DNA of 64,000 nucleotides, taken from positions 5,734,001 to 5,798,000 of the forward strand of contig OU015653.1 of the NCBI GenBank assembly GCA_907165275.2, given 5' to 3'. Each line of letters opens with the position of its first letter. Position 1 is the stretch's first letter. The DNA is from Zygaena filipendulae (taxonomy: Eukaryota; Arthropoda; Insecta; Lepidoptera; Zygaenidae). Below, piece after piece: positions 55,948 through 64,000 of the stretch. The translations under genes and the position numbers were made by a program. The notes under the pieces are model-generated. The model ran no database searches, had not been told where the DNA came from, and saw nothing but the letters and a program-made list of their open reading frames with translations.

Positions 55948-57159
55948 TACATATAAACATATAAACTCACTGCAACTGAGGGATTAAAAGAAAAACAAAA
56001 CTAAGTGCACTCACGTGTGTATGATGTCGTTGTTTAAATCACAATGACGTTTCAAACTGACTGACTGACTATTACGAATACATTAGAGTTACAAAATACT
56101 TTTAACAATAACTAGATTAACTTTAAATTTTAAAGGTTAACTTTCATCTCCCTTATCTGTTAGTGGTTCAACACGCACTACGTCAATTTTTATGATAAGG
56201 TCAAAATCATATAGAAAAATCTATCTACTATCTTTAAACAAACAATTTTGGTAAATGAATATATATGTCTATAATCTGAATCTCGGAAACGTACTGCTTT
56301 TCTACTTAACAAGAGATGGCGCTACGAGCGAAGCTCGGTTGCCCAGATTAAGATAATTTAAGTAAAGGCAGTAGGTACAGGAAATCGATTATTGAATAAA
56401 TGTCGAAATGCTTCGCTTATTCATCCATCCATCGATGTAACTTTGTGACGGGTTTTTTATACCTTTGTGTTTGTAACACTTAATGTAACGAATCACTTAT
56501 TATTATATCCATAGAGATATTACAAATAGTGTTAGTTCAAAATCTCGTTCGAAAATGAAACAAAAAAAGTTGACGTGAGCTTGGAAAGGCGAGAAATCGC
56601 ACTGAGAGACGAAGTAAGCTGAATCCACCACCCGTAAAATTGCACGGCTCCGTGTATGCTGAATGTGATTTTATGCCTAATTATATGTTTAGATTTCATA
56701 AGGTCTGAGCTCCAGAGTATTTCTAAAGTGATTCTATATTAGGTATCCTTTGACTTTACCAGATATACGCAGTGTAGGTAGTAAGTACAAGTGGAGTGAA
56801 TAGGTAGTTATATATAAAGAAATTTGAATAGAAACAGTTGTTCTTCGAACAATATAGTGCCTAGTCCGGGAGGGGTGAGCGGCGAGGGGTGCATGGAGAG
56901 AGCGCTGAATGTATGTCGGAAGGACAGTCGAGTTACTTGTATAGTTTCCGTTAGTCACATTTTCGCAACACGTTATTCACATTTCGAGGACTGGAAAGTT
57001 GGTGTTATCGCATTTAAAATAGAACTACAAATACATCTAACTTTGTGATGCATAATGGGAAATACGGATTGGTCCATTTTGGCAGTCCACGTCACGATTA
57101 GAAGCTTAGGAACATTTAGTTTGTGCATAGTTATTTTCTCATTGTCTCTATTTCTTTAC

Positions 57160-57321
57160 ATAGTGTAAAATGAAGTAGCTTCCGTTGTCTGTTCGCTGTA
57201 AACTCAAAAACTACTGAACGGATTTTTTATGCGGTTTTCAACAATAGATAGATTGAGAAAGGCTTATATTTATAGTTTATACTGGAATCCCGCGGGAACT
57301 CCGAAATTACCGTGGGGCTAG
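57160..57321 (+). mobile_element. Helitron-like element, type C (3' hairpin deleted)
   Basis: GTCTGTTCGCTGTAAACTCA, CTACTGAACGGATTTTTTAT, TATAGTTTATACTGGAATCC and CCGCGGGAACTCC variant, then a short ATTACCGTGGGGCTAG. The hairpin's GGTGAAACC arm is missing. Confidence 0.75.
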
Positions 57322-58506
57322 TAAACCATATCTCTAAGTATAATGAAATCATTTAACTTTCTACACACGTATACTTACGTGTTATCCAAAATCAGTATGA
57401 ATTATATAATTAAAAGACAATGGTGAACAAAGCAGAAATTTTAACATTCTCAAAGAAAGATGTCGCCGACACGTCCCGAACTTGAACCATCAGCAACCTA
57501 CATAGGTAACAAGTACTCACGGATAAGTGTATGTACAAATTGATTTATTGAAGTTAAGCGGGTTCTCGAGTTGCTCTTGAGTATTCACAGTCCTTTGCGT
57601 TACATAGATAAAGTGGAAATAAAAAAGAAACTTCACAAACAGAAATCCCCTTGTCGCGAGATTTACGAGCCAACGCACCTCCGGCGCAAATAAGTTATAT
57701 GTAAATTTTATGGTCCGTTGTATGCTGTATACAAGCCGCTAGAATTTATGAACTGGTACAAAGCACTAGTGGTTTTATTTGCTATCGATTATTTATTACG
57801 TTGACAAGTCTCTGTCACCAAAATAAATATTAATTGTATTGATATCTTAACACCTAGACAGATATACAAACAGAGTTACTTTCGCGTATAAAATACCAGC
57901 ATATTGGTATGGATTATAACGTTAAAAACGGTACCACAGTTGCTAATAATCGTTGTATCACTATTTACAAGTACTATCGAATCGAATTGTATTGTCCAAA
58001 ATAGGTTTTCTGTGAGCACGGAACTCATGTTACATATATAATCAATCGTATCAAAATATTTCATCGCAATACGTAAAAACTAGAGGTAAGTATATACCAT
58101 ATTATATTATAATAATACTTTGGATATATTAAATAGTAGACAATATACTTATTATAGAATAAATACTTGGATAAATGTCCAAAGTAAATGACATTCAAAA
58201 GAAGAGTATGCTCCTACGATATGAACCTTTCATTGTTGCATGGTTAATCCAGTTTGTTTTTAGTGTTGAATTACACGAAATGGTAAAGTTTGAAATACAT
58301 TAGTGATCAATTTACACTAATACAATCGAGTGAAAGTTTAACTAAAACTAAAATTTTGTTTTATGAAATCAGTGTATACCTAGGTCCAAGTAATTGTAAG
58401 CATTTCCTCAATAATTATCAAAAGTCACGCGATAAGCATTTTAGCTATGTTCACATTAGTCACTGTAAAGTTATTTATGAAGATCATAAATAGAAATTGG
58501 TATGCA
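57322..58506. other. Noncoding stretch
   Basis: No repeat or gene recognised. 57640-57780 is somewhat less AT-rich (GCGAGATTTACGAGCCAACG). Confidence 0.3.
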
Positions 58507-58711
58507 TCCTTACTAATATTATGAATGCGAAAATGAGTTTGTTTGTTTGTTTCTTAGTTACGCTTTCACGCCTTAACGGCTCAACCGATCATCATGAAAT
58601 TTTTCATCCACCTTTTCAGGGGTACAGAGAAGGATATAGGGTACTTTTTTATCGCGGAATTCTCGCGGGAAGTCCGAAATCACCGCGGGTGGAACCGCGG
58701 GGACCAGCTAG
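58507..58711 (+). mobile_element. Helitron-like element, type A (best complete copy, 205 bp)
   Basis: TCCTTACTAATATTATGAAT begins after an A; ACCAGCTAG ends before a T. All A blocks are present: GTTTGTTTGTTTCTTAGTTA, CGCTTTCACGCCTTAACGGC, TCAACCGATCATCATGAAAT, GGGTACAGAGAAGGATATAG, TCGCGGGAAGTCCGAAAT and the hairpin CCGCGGGTGGAACCGCGGG. It defines the A-type termini for this window. Confidence 0.92.
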
Positions 58712-59068
58712 TAGTTTATAATTTACACTATCTAAGTTTTGTATCGTCTTTTTATTTCGTCTGAGTGTATCGTACAGAAATTATTTAAATTACATCTTAT
58801 ACCAGTACGTATAATAAAAAAATTTATGTCCATGTGTGGAAAGTATAAAAAAAACTAAAATTTTTAAAGACGAGCTTAGCATAATATGTAAATTATTTCC
58901 TCCGGAAAAGTGTTATAATATTTTAATGGCTGTTGCTAGTCGTCCACTAAACGGACGAACAATAATTGTCCGCTAAACGCAAATGTATTGATCTTTTCTA
59001 ACGTTCTTTTTTTGTTACGAGATTTGCACGCCGATTAAAAAACCTTTTTATATGATATGCAATTTTTG

Positions 59069-59300
59069 TCTAAAAAATAATAATAATAATAATAATATAA
59101 TAATAATAAATGCGTTTATTTGTAATTAATACAGAGTTCTTAGCCTATACATATACCAAAAATAAACAACATAACATGACGAAAAATCCTTATGTAGAAT
59201 AGCTATAGGTTGATGACCTGAGCTCTAAACTAAGCGAGCTTGTATCATAGAGCCCAGGGACCTTCCACTCCTACTGTTGGTGAAATAGGTCAAGGTTCAG
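59069..59300 (-). mobile_element. LINE 3' UTR with (AAT)n tail, minus strand
   Basis: An (AAT)n run (59076-59111) is followed by AATGCGTTTATTTGTAATTA and about 190 bp of unique UTR-like DNA. On the minus strand it ends in ACAAATAAACGCATTTATTA plus repeats. No coding part is present. Confidence 0.5.
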
Positions 59301-60399
59301 ACGTCAGTGCAATAATTGCATATATCACTGTAAAATTGTAAATACCGTTAAATTCAAATTAAATTGATTGTATTAGTGCAAACAATTTGTGCTCGTCATA
59401 ATACACAACGTATATGGCAAAGTGGAACTGATAGTGATGTACCAGGAGAACTCCTCAAAAATTAACGTCCCTGCATCGAGAAAAGCAATATTTTGTAAAA
59501 GGTGATGAGCAGCAGCAGCAGCTATTGTAATTTAAATAAATTACAAACCGTCTCACTTAAAAGCAAGAAATAAACAAATTTTTAACAAAAAAATTAAAAC
59601 CGACGCCCAAAAACACGAAACTAAAAAGCAAAAAATAACAAAATATCGATTTAATCCAACAGACAAAAATACACGTAATAGGTACCTACTATACGTATTA
59701 TTAGTTTGTGCTACCACTTTCGATATGAAGTCGGTGACAAGCCAAGTATGGAGAAGGTAGATAGATGGGCTTCCTGCCACGAGCTCGCAAGTGGGCAGAC
59801 GTAAGCGGGCTTGGCATGTTCAGTACACTTATTACACTAGGCCTAGTTTTGCGGTGCGGTGCGGTTTTTGTTTGATGCGCGGGCGCGGAGCGGTAGCTCG
59901 CCGTTATTCCATAGATTAGGTATAGAGGTAGGTAGAGTGTAGGCGTGTGTGCGTATGCGGCTCAACCATATATCTTCAATTTTTTTTTATGAAAAAAGGT
60001 GGTGCTAATTTCACCGATGTAAGGGCCTTAACTATTTAGAAACTTTTAATATACACAACTTTGATTTAACTTGACGAGACAGTGTCTTCGGTCATTGAGA
60101 TTCAAAAATTTTTTTACCTACAGTTTAATATATGTACATTTTACACTATAATTATTCATAATCGAGGGTTGACTAAAATAAAAATGTAAAATAAATTTCG
60201 ATGTCGTTCAGATGTGATATTTGTTCATTGAATTAACATCCCGCAAATGCAAGCACAATTTAATCGTTATTTTCAGTGCAAAATTTCTGTTTGTCAATTA
60301 AAATATTTGGAATCATTGAAATCATTTCAGTGGCGGTTTATTTGATTAATGAGAAAAGTCTACAATAAAAACGCATGGTATTTTTTTTTTAACGAAAAT
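59301..60399. other. Noncoding stretch with GC-rich patch
   Basis: A (CAG)n of five units near 59506-59521, and a GC-rich patch at 59850-59900 (GCGGTGCGGTGCGGTTTTTG, GATGCGCGGGCGCGGAGCGG) similar in style to 278-345. No gene. Confidence 0.35.
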
Positions 60400-60570
60400 A
60401 ACGTGAGTGAACTTTGAAATTTTATAGATATTAGTACTTATTATTATTTTAGGGACTCAAATCATATGAAACTCAGGGATATAACTTCCTATCAATGAAA
60501 TAATTTGTAGAATCGGTTCAGTAGTTTCACAGATACATTCAAATTTACGAACTTTACCTCTTTATAAAGT
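60400..60570. repeat. Degenerate Helitron-like or related repeat
   Basis: GGGATATAACTTCCTATCAA, AATCGGTTCAGTAGTTTCAC and TTTACCTCTTTATAAAGTTT resemble the internal and 5' blocks of A2-type copies. The hairpin and CTAG are absent. Weak call. Confidence 0.35.
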
Positions 60571-62697
60571 TTTCACATGTTTTTCATTAAATTTTCTCGA
60601 GAATTTTAGGCTTAGTTGAAAGATGGATTCACAATAACTATTCACTCTCAAAGTAGATTAGTATTCATTAAAAATACAAAAAAGAACAACATATTGACAA
60701 ATGTAGGTTTAACGAATGAACATAAATAGTAGATACGAGCGCCAAACCTATATTTGAATTTGACTATTTTATGTAAATATCACCTTAACTAATGGAATGA
60801 AAACGTCAAATACATATTTCACCACTCTTATAAAATTCTGATTTCCATGCGGGGTAAATAACTAAACTATAGTTTTTTATTTTTTTATTTACATATCTTG
60901 CAAATGGATATAAATGGAGAAAGAGATTTGACTGTCGATCAGCGCCCAGTCCGAAACTGTATGATAGGTTCTCGTACAATAGATCCTACTCTATATTTTT
61001 ATACAAAGAGTTCCCGGGGGAATTTCAAAAATAAACCATACATACAGCAGAATGCAGAAGCTCCACCTTTTTAAAAGTCGGTTAAAACTCACGGGAAATA
61101 GTTGGTACCTTCGTACCTACTTACATGAAAGTAGGTCAGATCTCACAACTTCCTGAGATAAATAATGAGAGAAATGTGAACACAAACCTTCATCAGCTGC
61201 ATATTACTGTGACGAGTAGGTACCTACCTATGTTCAGCGTTAAAATTCGAGCAGCCAATTAAAATGTGCAACGCTACTCGGCACCTGATAAATTGATGGT
61301 AAATAATAGACGCAAATGTATGTCACACTATGCACCTACTTACTTCATCGAATTGTATTTATTAATAAATTTTATCATTCCCTAATATATTAAATCTGTG
61401 CAAGAGTTTACTGCTTTTAAAAATACTAGTCATCATTGTTTTAAAATATTATTTCGCTTAGGATTTGTTCAAGAGTACAGTCAGCGTCAGTGATATGTAA
61501 ACACCTTTGACAGACGTAATTCTATTTTTTTTTTTAATTATTACTGTTTTTTATTTTTTAAGTACTTAAGTAGGTTTTTATTCTCAGAAAAGTATATATA
61601 TATTTTTTTACAAGGTCAGACACAAAAACCCAGGAGGGTTTATTTCGTGTCACATCTGCCATTAAATACAATTTGTACTTACGAAAAGAGGATTCTATTA
61701 ACGGATCCGTACAGTAATAATAATAGGATTAATCCACTTCACAACACACAGATCTATATCACAATCGCTCATAATCGTCAGCAAGCGGTATTGCAATAGT
61801 AATAAAGTTCAACTACCTACTAGTAGGTAAGTGTTTTAGATATAAATATTAAATATAGATAATATTTATTCAGGAAAAAACAAAACAGCACATTTGATGC
61901 TAATTTTACGTAATGGAGAATATATAGGTACTTTAAGTATGATAACTATATGCTACGAACGGATTTACTCGAAACTTTCATTTTCCGAAATGTGAAGTAA
62001 CCTCTGTCTTATTTCTGGATCTAAAGTAACAAAGATCCTCTTCGGAACCAGACAGAGAGCAAAAAATGTGGAAAATAGACATTTTAATACCATGCGAATA
62101 ACCCTCTGAGCTCAACTTCTGTTGAGCTGAGATCATCATCAGTGGCAACTTGATATTACAAACAGATATTTTGATTTTATTTAGTCAGTCGTATAACTTA
62201 ACACTGAAAACTTTTCCGATAAATCTATTTGTCTACTTGATGAATAAAAGTGCAGAGAACTTACCATTGAAAATAAGAATAATGCAGCAGTCAAAGCAGA
62301 AAAATAAAACAGATTTGTCGTACGCAATCACAGATCAGATGTTAGTATTCCGTCGTAACCCCTGAGAGCAAGCTTCGTATCGACTGAATTATTTACACAC
62401 GTTACCCTGGCGCGGGAAGCCGGCCGGAGTCGGTACACAGTGCCGAACGCGTGTCACGAAATATAATTTTTATTTCTTTTAACAACACAGTCCCTTTGGG
62501 AGTTGGAAACGAATTGAAATATAAAACAAAATAACCGTCACGTTTGCTGAAAGACAAACTAAGTAATTTGATACAACGATCATTGTATAAAAAGATTCGA
62601 CAAACTTGCGTTCGATAGTAAAATTTTTATTTCTGAAACTAGCAACCTTTTCAAAACTATTATAATAGTATAATGTACCTAATAACTATATGTGTAT
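60571..62697. other. Noncoding stretch
   Basis: Two small hairpins: 61619-61651 (GACACAAAAACCC with GGGTTTATTTCGTGTC) and 62108-62127 (AGCTCAAC TTCT GTTGAGCT). A 14-bp palindrome ACCTACTAGTAGGT lies near 61814. No gene; the 71-codon frame at 62150 is not recognised. Confidence 0.35.
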
Positions 62698-62889
62698 CTA
62701 GGTGTTTCACGCGGTTTCATCCGCGTTAAATGCGTAGTTCCCGCGGGAATTACGGGATAATAGTACCTTATATAAAGATATAGATCCCCTATGTATGTCA
62801 CCTTTCAGTACCTACCCCTAAAATGTGTTTACAAAATTATAAATATTTAAATAGTAACAAACAAACTCATTTAGGTATCCATATTAGGA
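62698..62889 (-). mobile_element. Helitron-like element, type A
   Basis: CTAG at 62698-62701, a GCGGATGAAACCGCG hairpin on the minus strand, GTAGTTCCCGCGGGAATTAC, GGGATAATAGTACCTTATAT and GTAACAAACAAACTCATTTA, ending GGA before T at 62889. Confidence 0.8.
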
Positions 62890-63479
62890 TAGTTTGAATA
62901 TAAGTCTTACAATTAATTTCTAATCATAAAATACCAATTAGAACATCGTAATAAGGAATAGCGGTTAAGCTCGAAACGGACAAAGTGACTAAGTTATCGT
63001 GTCGAGTTTATGAGCGGGCAGGCTGGAGTAACTTGCTTCGACGAACTTCAAGTAAGTGCTTTAAGTAAAGCTTTTGGGCAAACTCGGTTTCTCGATTTAC
63101 TCCCGAATGATTTCCTGATATCTGAATGATATTTACACATTTAGAATTCTGATACGTGAACTATGCACACAGCGCATGCAATGTTCTATCTTTGATAGAA
63201 TATTCTGTTAAGTAACCAACGACAACTTTAAATTAAAGTTTCGTGTGACTTATTGTTGAATATCTATTAGGTAAATATTTTATGTTAAGCTGTTCTTGAC
63301 ATTTGTAGATATTAGTGTAAAAATAAGGAATTAAGTTTCTTTTTTTTCATTACCTAACTTTTCGAGTCATCTTAAAAATTTATACCTGCACACGAAAATA
63401 ATCAAAAGAATAATAATCTCATCTTATTTCCCAAAGGTCCCGAGGTAGGTTTAGGTAAGTACCTCCATAATTTAAAGAA
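62890..63479. other. Noncoding stretch
   Basis: No gene or repeat recognised; 62990-63120 is less AT-rich and repeat-free. Confidence 0.3.
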
Positions 63480-63741
63480 GTTTTATTTATTTAATTTGAT
63501 TTAGTTTATTTAATTTATTCAATAAAATTTTTATTTAGTCTAATTTAGCTTATTTAATTTAATTTAAATTTAATTTTAATTTTAATTTCATTTTTTTTTC
63601 ATTTTAGTTTTATTTTAATTTCATTTTAATTGTATTTTATTTGATGAATCTAATTCAATTTATTTTATTATTATTTTATCATCATTGTATGGGTTATTTT
63701 GCCTGAAATAAATGAATTATTATTATTATTATTATTATTAT
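63480..63741 (+). repeat. AT low-complexity tract ending in a LINE-like (ATT)n tail
   Basis: A T-rich TTTAATTT-type tract of about 200 bp, then TTGCCTGAAATAAATGAATT and (ATT)n to 63741. The CCTGAAATAAATGAA plus trinucleotide tail matches the 3' end style of non-LTR elements. Confidence 0.65.
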
Positions 63742-64000
63742 AAGCTACGTTCTAACAATAAGATTCGGAAATATGATCCATAAAAAATTACTAATCGGAT
63801 TTAAAAAAAAAATAACTTGTAAATGGGTGGTATAAATATTACTCAAATATTTTGGCTTGACTCTCTGGTTAGATAAAACTGAACTCTTCAAACATGTTTT
63901 GACTTTCAGTTAGAATCAGGTAAAATGGTTGATTAGACTGATTGGCGTTTTAGAAAGCAGGGATTCACACGAGAGTTACTGCAACGCTATAAATAAACGG
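63742..64000. other. Noncoding stretch at the window edge
   Basis: AT-rich; no feature recognised. Confidence 0.3.

Noticed and set aside
61486..61530. GTACAGTCAGCGTCAGTGATATG as a MITE tip
   Set aside because: Resembles a known style of lepidopteran MITE start, but no matching inverted end was found nearby.

Overview
The window looks like gene-poor, repeat-rich nuclear DNA from an insect, most probably a moth or butterfly (Lepidoptera). The base is AT-rich. No open frame exceeds about 145 codons, and every long one lies in a repeat. The dominant repeats are short (about 130-300 bp) elements whose 3' end is a GC hairpin around 'GCGGGTGAAACCGCG' followed by ACAGCTAG. This matches what I know of the non-autonomous Lep1-type Helitrons of Lepidoptera. 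The assignment rests on family knowledge, not on a database search. I found no intact protein-coding gene, tRNA, rRNA or CRISPR array. The stretch is best read as an intergenic region or a very large intron.

Layout. 0-20 kb: dense Helitron-like copies of several subfamilies (called A, A2, B, C, D here). They sit with a foldback element (1141-1571), a small TIR element (2142-2277), a palindromic pair of Helitron ends (6191-6307), a tRNA-derived SINE nested in a Helitron (12084-12563) and an 879-bp inverted repeat (16294-17172). 19.8-20.1 kb: a 305-bp GATATT hexamer array. 20-35 kb: sparser repeats, an RT-domain fossil of a non-LTR retrotransposon (25829-26062) cut by a Helitron, a GC-rich exon-like island (25100-25260), and a low-repeat stretch at 33.4-33.9 kb that may be regulatory. 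35.9-37.1 kb: a 672-bp tandem repeat full of ATGGC(C/G)G motifs. 38.3 kb: a double (nested) palindrome. 39.3-43 kb: GC-rich unique islands, including an ATG immediately followed by a splice-donor-like GTAAGT (39670-39678). 43-46 kb: more Helitrons, one containing a nested MITE. 48-49 kb: unique DNA with a 20-bp perfect TAATTA palindrome, then an RTE-like LINE 3' fragment. 53.9-54.3 kb: a PIF/Harbinger-type deletion derivative with TTA target duplication and a decayed MADF-like domain. 54.4-64 kb: LINE tails, Helitrons and low-complexity AT DNA.

No set of genes can be said to work together here. The biology visible is transposon layering (SINE in Helitron, MITE in Helitron, Helitron next to LINE, Helitron next to Helitron) plus a few unique islands that may be exons or enhancers of a gene outside the window. 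The most interesting non-transposon signal is a ~40-bp motif found three times (39954, 42873, 54421), all on the same strand and all in low-repeat DNA. Boundaries of degenerate repeats are approximate (about 10-20 bp).
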